NCBI GenBank assembly: GCA_947568835.1
Contig: OX387609.1
Span: forward strand, 2,856,001 to 2,920,000
Direction: 5' to 3'
Source of the DNA: Protonemura montana
Lineage: Eukaryota > Arthropoda > Insecta > Plecoptera > Nemouridae
DNA length: 64,000 nucleotides
Within the stretch, counting starts at the first letter, position 1. Every line of letters starts with the position of its first letter. This document shows positions 1 through 11,900 of the stretch, piece after piece. A program made the translations under genes and the position numbers. The notes below the pieces were generated by a model that was given only the letters and a program-made list of their open reading frames with translations, was not told the DNA's origin and made no database searches.

Positions 1-1985
1 AAAAAGGTAGCTTCTTGTCAGCGCATTCCTTTGTTCCTTTGACGGTGTGGTTCTGAGATCTCTTCTCCTAGAGGTGAGAAAAGTCACAGGAACTAGAAAC
101 AAAAGATGTTCTAGACATCGTCCATCGCACTTGCACACACGGGATACCAGCTGCTCTCTTGCTCTTTGCTCCAGATCGCCATTTTGTATTTACTCTTGTT
201 TCATACATTTCTATTAAATATTGATTAGCACCGATGTCACTTGAGCTTGAGACTGGCTACGAACCCACGACCTATCAATCATTATTTTGTTTAACGATAC
301 CTCGCGGTGCTGACCGAATCTGATAATGAACGCATTCATTCTCCTCGGAGCTTTGCAAAGATGTAATCTGTCGCAGGGTAATGAGTTCTTTGTTCGGGAT
401 TGTGTTGTGATCGGATTATTTTGTGTTTGACTGCGAGTTTGCCGAAGAAAGTGTGGGCAATGAACGAGGGATCGAGGATACCAGAACGTGAGCGGAAGAC
501 ACTTGAGGATCTTAGGCGATGGGGCCGGTCTCTTATCGTAATTGGATGCTGTCGGAACGACTTTTGCTAGATGTTGTTTGTTTCGTTATTAAGAAATGAA
601 CAGGTTTGCGTTAGAGATGATAACAATTTCCTTTAGAATAAGGGACGACGGATGACGCGTTCTATTCTTTGTCACTTGTTCTCGCTGTCAACGAGTCAAG
701 GCTGGCAATGGATGACGATGCCCTGAATTCTAAACGTACAGGAAATATTGAAACGCTGATCAAATTTTAGAATCTTCGTCTTGACTGAAATTTGTGAGAT
801 GATGACAGTTGACTATCTTCAAAAACAGGTGGGTCTCGTTCATTAAAAAAAAAAGCAAAACAAAGTAACGTAGCCAACACCTGGAGTTCATTGAGAATTG
901 TGTCATTGCTTGTATCGTTTGCACTGACAGCTAAAAAAAAAAAAAAGCAGCTCAAAGCTCAAAACGGTTCGATATGAATATCATACACAATTCTGTAATC
1001 CAGAATGACAATTTAATTGAATTTCAACTGTCCACTTTGACATTCACCAAACAAATTCGCATCAAAACAGCCAATTCTTTCGTGTCCACGAGCAAGGTAT
1101 TTTTTTTTTCATTTTCTTTTCCTTCGTTACGCCGCCAAATTCTTTCAAGTTTTCTTTGCGGTCGCAATCTTCGTTGGATCATAACATGGAGAGATTTTAT
1201 GTCATCTTCAAAGGACGCCGTTCAACTTTGATGCAAGAGGTTGGCGTTTTTTTCTTTACCTTCGACCGCGTCCTGCCGCTAGGACTCTAGTAGGACTCTG
1301 AACGTGAACCAGGAGCGACGCCACGCGGGTACTTGGTTTGATATGTTTACGATCTTCTTGCTTAGCGGTAACGGGACACGGAAATCGTCCAACGGGCAGT
1401 GGCGTGATGTCGTTTCACAGATCAACGGTGCGCTTGTTTTTCAATCGTGATAACTTCAGTACTTGCCGAAGCGTGATTGCATGTTTCAAACGTGAGCTAT
1501 TTGCTGTCAGCGCGGGAAATAACGAGTTTAATATTTGTGATTGATTGAATGTTATTGCTGTGACAGTTAAAATAGTAATTACAACATTAATGCTTTATCC
1601 GGGACATACATCCGCTTATTAAACGGCATATTCGTTTCTTACCGAATAATTTTCTAAATTTGCACGATTACCAATTAACCAATCACGTCCCTTATTTTTG
1701 TTTTTGTCTTTAGCATTGCAATCAGCACCGTAACCAAAAAAAGGCAGGTTACAAAAATCTTTTTTTCTTTAGACAAAAGAAGGTGGGCATATCACGGGTC
1801 GGATCCTCAAAGCAGAATTTAAATTTAACCCTTAAGCCAATCACAGACGGTATTTCAAGATGTTCAGTGGCTGTTTCTATGGTGATAACAACTTAACCAC
1901 CAATATAAATGAGGCTGCAGAGATCTAATTATATGGTATTCTTCTTTTCCTCAATAAATAGGAACCATTCTAAAGTTGGGTTTTA
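1..1985. other. No gene recognised
   Basis: AT-rich DNA with short T and A runs. Open frames are short and lack convincing domain content or splice-linked partners. It may be intron or 5' flank of the IgSF gene. Confidence 0.5.
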
Positions 1986-2370
1986 CCAAAATGTTCAACT
2001 ATAAGTTGGATCTCTAGCTCACAGAAACATCTAAATTTCACTGCATGTGATTGGAAGTTGTCATGGCAACACTTTCAACAAAATGTTCAACTATAAGTTG
2101 GATCTCTAGCTCACAGAAACATCTGAATTTCACTGCATGTGATTGGAAGTCGTCATGGCAACAGTTTCAACAAATTGTTCAACTATAAGTTGGATCTCTA
2201 GCTCACAGAAACATCTAAATTTCACTGCATGTGATTGGAAGTCGTCATGGCAACACTTTCAACAAAATGTTCAACTATAAGTTGGATCTCTAGCTCACAG
2301 AAACATCTGAATTTCACTGCATGTGATTGGAAGTCGTCATGGCAACAGTTTCAACAAAATGTTCAACCAG
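1986..2370. repeat. 92-bp tandem repeat, about four units
   Basis: Units contain ATGTTCAACTATAAGTTGG, TCTAGCTCACAGAAACATCT and TTTCACTGCATGTGATTGG. Starts lie near 1991, 2083, 2175 and 2267. The same satellite occurs at 48.77-49.34 kb. Confidence 0.92.
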
Positions 2371-3247
2371 GAGGCGAAATTTTAGTAAAACACTCCCCGT
2401 AGCTACGCCGCTGGTGGTAAACGCATGCGGCTGAACTGTAGCAAATCATAATTTTTAATATGGAAAAGCGAGTCCGTGGCGAAATGAAAAGAACTGGGCC
2501 GTCCAAAGGGAGGTTGGGGGGGTCGGGGAAAGGGGGTAAAAAGCTGCGTTTCATTGATTTCATCTCTTCACGTTCATGCCTAGTTTCATTTACAGCTCGC
2601 CGACAGCGCTGATGGCGTTTTTCGACCGCCGATAACGACTAATTGTTGTTTGACGAAGTGTGGCAAAACAAATGATAATGGATTTGCTAGATTTTTTTTT
2701 TTGTTTTTGGTCACGGATGGAGTGCATTTCCAGGTAGCCGGGACGGGGGGGAAAAAAATGAACGCGACGAGCGTTGAATTATTTGAAACTCGTACGGGGA
2801 AAAAATGGCGACAGCGACACAGATTTTGCTGACGTTGAAACAAATTCGCGGTTTTGTTATTTATTTTTACAGCTCGTAAATATAGGGTGGCTTTTGTTTT
2901 GTTTAGTTTTGTTTTTTGTGCCGTGTTTATTTCAAATATGGATGCTCTATTGTGCATAATTTCTGTTTTGAATGACATTTCTGAAAGTACATCTCTAAAT
3001 TTGTTGCAGTCAATGAGAGATCAGTTGTTTAAAATTATGATTTTATTGGATTTATAGGTTTAGTCAGAGACCTGCTATTGCAAAACAAAAAATACCAACT
3101 TTTTAACTTAACCAACAAAAATGAAAGGTACTCTAAAATTAAAATTTTTTTTTTTTTTATATATTTGTCTACTGAAAATTACATAGTAATTGTATTGAAT
3201 ATTGAATATAATAATCAATTTGGGACGTTTTTTTAGATGGAATTTGA

Positions 3248-3366
3248 TTTAAATTGCAAACGCTTGCAATTCGCGGGGTATTTTAGTATTATAAACACTA
3301 TAAATGTCTCAAATATTGATGCCCAAGATCGGGGTTTGAGTCCCCGTTTGGGCATCAATTTCAAAT
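3248..3366 (+). mobile_element. tRNA-like foldback element, deleted copy
   Basis: Left arm (TTGCAAACGCTTGCAAT, GGGGTATTTTA, AACACTATAA, GATGCCCAA) joins directly to GATCGGGGTTTGAGTCCCCG and the start of the right arm. Only the T-arm of the tRNA-like core remains. Confidence 0.75.
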
Positions 3367-3559
3367 AAAGTGACGAGGGACTGCGTTTGGGGGAGTCTTA
3401 AATGTTGGGTGGAAATGGTTATAAATTTTCGGTGCAAATATGCAGAGGGTTGTGAGTGAATAGTGTTGTATTATGGGGAATATTGTGTAAGATTTAATAT
3501 CAATATTTCTAGAAAATTAATTATTTTCTTGAAGATCATTGTTTTAAATTTCAAACGGC

Positions 3560-3660
3560 CGCAATCGCCATCGGGTGGCACCTACCATCACCACGTGATA
3601 CCGGCCTCGTTTGCTCAGCAAAACGTTCAACACTAGCGCTGTGACTCTGACAAAACCTAT
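3560..3660 (+). repeat. Dispersed repeat, two copies
   Basis: ATCGGGTGGCACCTACCATC, then CGTTTGCTCAGCAAAACG and CGCTGT. A diverged copy lies at 16332-16425, just before IgSF exon D. Confidence 0.7.
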
Positions 3661-5265
3661 TGATAAAAAGTGAACAAAGCGAAATCATTATGCGAAATCA
3701 CACCTGATCAACCGTAATTGGGCATCCAACCAAAAGAACAAAACGTCACGTCGGTAGATTTTCTCTGCACCCAAAACCCCAAGCATGTGACCTCTGTCTC
3801 AGATTTTCACAGCCATTCGCTGTCATTTTCCTTGGAAACTCAACAACAATTCCACATCGCCGAGAAACACGTGCACTACATGAAGCCGACACGTCATCCA
3901 CCTCGTAGACTAGCAAGAAAATGTGATTTCCCAGTTCGAATCCCCATCAAAGCAAAAGGAAATAACAGAGTGTGTCACGGTCTCCATTATGACGTTGTCA
4001 ACGTCAGGAAAAGTCAACGTCTTCTGGGTGCATTCAGCATCGTTGCATCCAGTATGCGCTCAGAGAGTCGAGTTTTCGTTTTTTTATAATAAATGACGTT
4101 TCCTCATTTTTTTTAAAGAATATCTGTATTTATATGTTGCTAGAAAGCTGACGGATATTAAATCATGCGCTCGACCGAATAAACTTGGTGAAAATATAAC
4201 TATTTTATTGAAATTCAGGTTCTTTTGGAGTTCTGATTCGAAATGTTTTTAAAATTTTATGTCTGGTTGATTTAAGATTTGTATAGCTATGAAGAAGCAA
4301 ACTTATTGTAATTTGTATTTCAGTACTGTTTCCTTGTTTTACTGTTGAAAAACATTATATAATTAATAATAATAATAAGTTTATTGTAAATTTGTTCAAT
4401 TGCACTGATTTAAAGACATCTAAGATAGATTAAATAGATATTTTCGTAGATATTTCATAGAAGTCTTCGACTAACTTTGGTAACGAACTTTTCGATATTG
4501 ATTTGAAATGGAAATTGGAATTCCATGACTGTCTGGTACGAAGAGTGAACACGCTCACACATTTAGCAATGCGTTTGCAAAAGAGAGAAAGAGAGGAACT
4601 TAAGAAGTAACTGCTTCTTACAGCCGAGCAAGAATTCACTAGTAGCATTCAATTCACTTGCAAATACGTAGCTCGGCTTTGCGGGCGAAATTTCATTGGC
4701 TTTCAAAAACTTTACCAGCCAATCAAATATGTTAATTGCACAGAACAGTTTTCTCTAAAGTGGGTTTTTTTTTTTTTTTTTAATTTCAACGAGTCTTTTA
4801 CAAAAAAAAAAAAATTATCTGAAAGCAAAGACATAGAACCGAGTTCTTTTTATCTGAGTCCAGCTGGTCTTTAGGTTATTTGAAATACGAATGATGCTAA
4901 TTAAGTAATAACTGCAAGCCGTTCTGGAGAAATTATAATGGTGTTTGACATTTAAAAACGTGGTCTATTTTCGTCGCATAAGCTAATCATTATTTGCGGA
5001 TTTATTCTAAAGCTAACGTGTCAAGTAAAACAAAGGTTTTGTAAATAATTTCTTGTCACTCAGCTGAACGAAACAGTTCTGAGGTGACAAACAAAACTAA
5101 ACTTTCTTTTCTGAATACAAAAGTAAAATAACCTTTAGCAACATCTGTTAGAAATGTTTAATTAAACTCGTGTTGGAATACGACATGAAGTGACTTTATG
5201 TTTACATATCAAAATGAAATGACATAAGAAATGACAATTAGGAAATTGAGAAATAGGATTTAACT

Positions 5266-5560
5266 ATGATGGTTCTTAGACTCTTGTCTACTTTATCTAA
5301 ACTTAGCACTAGTTTTAACAAAAACTATTTGAAATGGGTTTTGAATGCTAAGTAAAGAACAACTAAATTTCCCAACGTTTCGTAACATATACTAGTTACT
5401 TCTTCAAGGGTAAGAGCAGTCCTGACAATTTTCCAATAACAAAAGAACCACATAAAATTATAACAATTACCAAGTTCAAGCTTCCTAAATGCATCTAAAT
5501 AAAATAATCGGGCTCAATAACTTAAAAACTAATGTATTTTGTATTTTCTGAAATAATATC
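5266..5560 (+). mobile_element. Foldback MITE family 2, single long arm
   Basis: TGATGGTTCTTAGACTCTTG, then TTAGCACTAGTTTTAACAAA, AACGTTTCGTAACATATACT and TAGTTACTTCTTCAAGGG, and an inner part with ATGCATCTAAATAAAATAAT. The same order occurs at 63.7-63.92 kb and inverted at 41.8-42.1 kb. Confidence 0.8.
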
Positions 5561-5790
5561 CCGAACACATTGGCGTTTTTTTACTAACTAACCAATTATG
5601 TGTATGGATTTACCTGTACCCAATTGTCTATATATAAAAGAAGCTTAGTTATCGATCAAAATCTAATTCGATTTAATTGGTTCGATACCAAAATATCTGT
5701 TTTGTAATCAGAATTTAAAGAATAAGTCTATCCAAGTGATTAACAATGAATCTAACACTTCTAACATTGTCTTGCCTATGTCACCCACAG

Positions 5791-5991
5791 AACCTCCGCG
5801 GTCTCTGTACTTGGTGATCGACGGAAGGCGTCTGGACCCTGGCAACTTGTTCCTTCCGGTGAAGGAGGACACCGAGCTGAGCGTTGTGTGTATCGTCGAG
5901 GGAGGTCATCCGGCGCCTGCTGTCGCGTGGGTCCTCACTCCAATGGCTGACGAGTACATCACGCTCAACTCTTCTATGCCCGACGATACGG
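5791..5991 (+). CDS. IgSF gene exon A: first half of an Ig domain
   Basis: The acceptor is TCACCCACAG and the donor is G|GTAGGT. The exon encodes about 66 residues starting EPPRSLYLVIDG, with the first core Cys in SVVCIVEGGHPAPAVAW, an Ig B-C strand with its Trp. It opens with two bases of a split codon, so at least one exon lies upstream. It sits between inverted arms of a MITE (see findings). Confidence 0.8.
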
Positions 5992-8900
5992 GTAGGTCCC
6001 GATAAGGAATCACAACTATAGGTTTGCCAATTCAACGCGGATGGACTTTTATATCTGGAGGTTTTACAGTAATTACTTTGATCATTTGGAGCAAAAACGT
6101 AGTCACAATTGAAGCTTTCAAGCTTTCCAATTAACGTGATAGCTAAGAAAAATCCAGTTGAAATAGTTTTTGTTAAAACTAGTGCTAAGGATAAATCAAG
6201 TAGACATGAGTCTAAAAAGCATCATAACGTGATACCTCTTTAGTTCTATGTAGAAGTCCCCATCTTTGAGGTTAGGTTAGGTTGTATTTGGGTTGGTAAG
6301 GTTAAGATTTTTTAGATTAGCCTAGGTTAGGGTAAGTTACTGTAGAGATGGGTTAAGATAAGTAAGGTGAGGTTAAGAGTAGATTTGTTAAGATCTATGT
6401 AAAATTAGAATCGTTTCGATCAGGTTCAATTTGGCATTTTTTGGTTTGGTTAGCTAATTTAAAGTTACATTTGGTTCATTTGGATCCAGATGTTTTCGAA
6501 TTTCGTTACGGATTCTTTTCCAAGCATCCTTGCCCAGCCTTCAATGACGCCTTACATTGATGCTGCGTCGATGCTTCGTCGATTCACAGGCGAGCACGAG
6601 CACGTGAGCAGCGAAGCTCGTCTCGGTCGAGTGCAGCGAGCACATCACAACGCTACAATCACGTGCGTCGTCAGTCACGAGACGTTGGCCAACGCACTCA
6701 ACGCGTCGCTGCTGCTCGACGTGCAATGTAAGTTCAGTACATAAACTTCAATCACTTCAAACACTTAGGTAATTAAAACCACTTTAAATCGACAAAATCA
6801 CTTTTAAAAAATTACTAAAATCACTAAAAGTAAATTTAAAGTCACTAAATACCACTTAAGTTATTAAAATTGCTAAAATCTCTGGAAGACCAATCACGAA
6901 ACGTATACATGAAGTTTTATCAAAAATTATGAAAGTGAATTTTTTTGTCGTGGGTGGTAAGAAAATATGTAGCCCAGAATGTAGAAAAAATGTTCAGTAT
7001 GACATTTTGTCTATTTTTTTAATGGCGAATTAACAAAATCACGTTTAAATCAGAAGTTCCATTCAGAAAGCAATGGGTCGGGGTGCTAAGAATACTTGGT
7101 CTAAGGAACTGCCTTACAACTTAAAACTTAAAAGTTCAATTTTGAGTGGTTCCTCTTTGTATGCTCACAATATTTCGATCCAGCGATAATCTAAAATTCT
7201 TGTTGTGCTGTTACGTCGTTGGCGCTTACCGACATCGGATGTAAAAGCTTCGTTCCTAATCCTCAGCCCTCTGCCATTTCCGGTCGAAAAATTGCAAGCC
7301 TAACATTGACGAAGTTTCATTCCTGAAGACAGATCGGTACTCGAGTCAGCATTGTGATCGATGGTTCGGTGCTCTCGAACGTTGATCGGGAGGGGCGTCG
7401 ATGACGGCCGCTCTTCCCTTATGTCGGAGTATGTAACTAGTTTCCCGCGCTTTTTTGATTGATCAGCTAAAAGTCTCTTCCATTTGACTTCAGAGCTTTC
7501 AGTTCCACGACGGAATCAACATTTCACGCAAGCAAAATAAACTTGATTTTCATATTTTCCCACCGAACGGTTTGGCGTGTTGGAAACACCGGCTCTCGTG
7601 ATATCACCGAAGTTAAGCAACACTGCGCTGGGTCAAGTATTGGATGGGTGATCATCATACACATGACCAGTTCTGTTCGGGAGAGAGGTTGGAGGGATGA
7701 AAGTTAAGCAACACTGCGCGGGGTCAGGTATTGGATGGGTGACTATCATACACATGACCAGTTCTGTTCGGGAGAGAGGTTGGAGGGATGAAAGTTAAGC
7801 AACACTGCACTGGGTCGGGTATTGGATGGGTGATCGTCATACACATTACCAGTTCTGTTCGGGAGAGAGGTTGGAGGGATGAAAGTTAGTACAGCAACTT
7901 CACTCGCCTTGCTTATCAACCTCTCGACAGCATGGATTTGTGGAGGAATCCTGTTGTTCGCGTTGTACCGTCCTTCGGAAGGGACGTTAAGCCGGTGGTC
8001 CCCTTGGTCTTCGACAGGAGTAGGCTACGTGTCGGCACCAAGTTTCCCCTCCTCCCTTCTAGGCTAGGTTAGGTTCATCATCATTTTCATAACCATCACT
8101 CATTCACCGACGCCATTAGACCAGTGCCGCATGGCAAGATGTCAAAACAGTACGTCGTTAAACACCACAAATAAACAAATAAATATTTTCCAATTACGAA
8201 GCACTTCTTTAGAAGCAAAAAGAATTTGTTTGCCATTTTAAAATGCATGTGTTCGGCGATTTTATTGAATTATTAATTTGGTTTTAATTAAATTTTGTTC
8301 CCGACATGTTTTTATACCAAGTGTTATGTTTGAGGCTGCTTTTGAACGATCTGCAGTCAAAACTTTAGTTTAGAATCATGACACGTTCAGTGACCTAGAA
8401 GCTAGTCAAGTCATTAAAAGTTTTAAAACTTGTAAGAATATTATTTAGAAATCATCTTATGCACATCTGATGGCTCTGAACATCCTTAAAAAGTAATCGC
8501 ACTTTTTTGAATTCCTATCAGGATATAAGCCATATCCGGTTTCTGTAGTTTTCTGTGTAAGCTCTGTGTAAGCTTAACCGAATCTTGACCCAAGGTCTTG
8601 AATAATTTACCTCATTTTGACATTTAAAACTCTCGAAAACCTCTATCGAAACTTTTTGCAAAGCTCAAAAGGTCATAGAAAAACTCTTAATTCGTATGTA
8701 ACAGTTAGGACCTAAATTTCATACCATGCCAACAGAAGGTATTCGACAAAAATCCACGTCATCATTCCGTTTATTCAAATTCCCGCGCTCAGCCAAAGAG
8801 CAGTGACGTCACCAGAAGCCATCAAGAGTTGTCAATTTAAAATTTTCCACTTTCCACACAGTGCCGAATTTCCCGGTCGCAATCCCCCCTCACCCCCCTC

Positions 8901-11900
8901 CGCCCCCTTTCAAATTTATCGCCACGTCGTCGAAGCGATTATTCTCACCGGCCTCGTGGCTAACGAGAGTTATCATTCACGACGCGCCCGCCAGAGGTCA
9001 CCACGGCCCATTTGCCGACAAAATGACAGGCGACGCAGAGCGAAAATGAAAACAATTTACGAAACAAATTGGTGTGGAAAAAAAAAGTGCGTAACGCAGC
9101 AGAGTGTAGAGTTTGCTGTGTCAGAGCATAAATCTTGACAGAATGGACGCACGCTTCAATACGTTCAACTGCTGATGTTGGTAATTCAGAACAAACCACT
9201 CTTTACTTAGACTCGAGTAAAACGGTGACTTTAAGGGCATTGCAAATTAAATCTGATTTACGAGAAAAGCTTCTAGAGTTTATTGCCTAAGCGACCAATT
9301 AGACTTTCTATCTTCATATAATAAATATATAAAATAACTTGACGCTGGCTATCATTAAATTATTATACCAGGATAAGGACCACCAAAAAACAGCTGACAA
9401 TATGACCCTTTACCCAAAATAACTAATAGGGAACGAAAGTTGTGAAGAATTCGAATATTTTCTCTCATAAGATTAACGCATAAAGCCCCAAGAATCCCTT
9501 TGCCCTGCGATCTAGCTTCTCTCTTTAACTGAACTGCTCTAAACCTTCACCAAGAAGGGTGTGTCGGCCATTTTGTTGGCAGATCTTATCATGAATTTAT
9601 GGTAGACTGTCATTCAACTAATGGTTTATATAATCCAAGTGCAAGATTATTTATTAATTGGAAATTTGCAGCTCAGAATTTATAAAATATAGGCACAGAA
9701 AATCAGTCGAGATTTTTCAATAAAAAAAAAAGCTAGTTCACGTGACACATTGTTGGAAAGACAGAAAATACTTGGCATATAATAACAGTGTCGGGCACTA
9801 GTTGTCTTGACAGTTATTTGGGTCAAACTATAAAACATCTCCCTTTACTCGGCGGTCCTCTTAAATGCCTTCATCCAAGCATTAAAACGTTCATGCTAAA
9901 CGCCATTAATTTTGCAAGGATTCTGCCAACTTTTCTCCAACCCTTGTACGTCTCAATTCCCTTTCGTACAAAGCCCATCGCGTCCTCCTTTAATTTCGTT
10001 AAGTGTGTGAAAAGTAACAAGATGGCCGGCGTGTACTTGCCCCTGATTGCCCCAGAGAGCGTAATGAACTAACTGAATAACAGCAAGTTTATTAAAACTC
10101 CGCCGTGAGCGCTGCTGTGCAGTTAATTGCTGCTGCTGCCGCTTGGCTCACCGCCTTCTGAATAATGACCACGCGCTCATTTCTAGACGGCGTTGCTTTG
10201 GCTTGAAGTTGTCTGCTGAGGTCAATGTTTATTCATCTTTTCTGGTACACAATAGATTTGAAATAATGTTACCAGGAAATCTAATATTCTAATTTAAAAA
10301 TTATATCAATTTTTAGTAACAATACAGTTTATTTCAAATATGTATGCAATAATTACCTTAATTTTAAAACTTTTAGAGTACGAAAAAGGTAAAAGCATTT
10401 GCCAATTGTAATATTATGAACACTATAACCGTCACAAAAATTGATGCCCAAACGGGTTCTTTCTCATTCTCATCTGTCATTCTCATCAAATACACTAAAA
10501 TCGTCTAAAAAAGTTTCCAAGTAGCTCAATTGGTTAGAGCAACACCCGCGACACGTGGAGATTGAGGTTAGAGTCCCTGTTTGGACATCAATTTTTGAGA
10601 CGGTTATTGTGTTGTTAATAATAAAATACCCCGCGCATTGCAAGCGTTTGCAATTTAGATAAGATTTCAACTTAGCATTTGCCAATAACTGCGTTTTAAC
10701 TACAAAGAAAAATAAATATCGAATTATATTCCTGTAGGACCGCAAAGATTCAAGTTTCCTATGGTTCTTTTTACCCTCAATATTTAGCCTCAGAATTTCT
10801 AACAAAAAAGTTTTTTGTTTTGTTTGGAAACTATTGCCAGAAGCAACCAAACAGAAAGTAATACAACTGAAACAAAATCTAGAAATTTCCGAGCGTAACA
10901 ATGAAATAATTATGGAGAAGGAATATATTTTCCTAGAAGAAGTGAATGGTAACTTCAGTTAGATAAAGGAAGTGTTAAGTCAATTAGATATTTACTGGCT
11001 AAGTTCAAAGTAAGAACTAAATATTTTAGTAACTTTCAATATTTTGTTGTGTCAGTTTTTGCCACACAAGCAACATCAATTACAGGTCAAAAATAAACCC
11101 ACTTTACCAAATCACCGCGTCAGTAACTTCACTTTCCAAGTTCCTTCAAATTACTAATTATCAAATGCTGAAACAGATCATCGACGACACGGTTCATGTT
11201 TTCAATGTTAATTCACCATCACCCGAAGACAAATTCCAATCATTTTTCCGATGTCACCAAAAATCATTTTCATGAGAAAACAGTCTCCTTCATAGTTGTA
11301 TCTCACCATCCGGAAAATGCTTCGGGATATTTTCCTCACAGACTTATAAACCTAGATACCAATTTCCTGTGACGTGATATTATTCTAAATCAGTGCATCA
11401 GGAAAATCATTTCCTCGTGGGAAATGTATTTTCCCATCTCATTCGCTTGTCCTTTTGTCGTCATGTCAGCACCCATGACTCACCTAGACTTGCTTTAGAT
11501 GCAGTGCAGCAAAATGTTAACCCATCCAATGTTCTTTATTTTTTATTCTCAGACGGACAGACAAAGACTGTTCTCATTTTCTCTTCTCTCCAAACGCGCG
11601 TTCATTTTCAAAAGAGACGAAACAACTCCAAACGGACTGCTCCATTATAATCTAGCTGTTTCGCGTTAAAGCCAGACTGATTTGTGGTGTTTAACGACGC
11701 ACTGTTTTGACATCTGGCCATGCGGCACTGGTGTAATGGCGTCGGTGAATAAGCAAATTATGGTGATAATGATGATGAACCTAACCTAGGCTAGAAGGGT
11801 GGAGGGGAAACTCGGTGCCGGCACGTAGCCTACTCCTGTTGAAGAGCACCAAGGGGACCACCGGCTTAACGTCCCTTCCGAAGGACGGTACAACTCGAAC

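Larger units (their letters stand above)
2371..5265. other. No gene recognised
   Basis: Apart from a foldback copy (3248-3366) and a dispersed repeat (3560-3660), nothing identifiable. The frame at 3718-4089 (123 codons) shows no family likeness. Confidence 0.5.

Noticed and set aside
6490-6589. Extending IgSF exon B upstream over the open frame
   Set aside because: The acceptor at 6589 restores the phase from exon A; the longer form would not join in frame.
8803-9199. Overlapping 62- to 111-codon frames on both strands
   Set aside because: Local GC- and C-rich sequence keeps several frames open; no domain or splice context was found.
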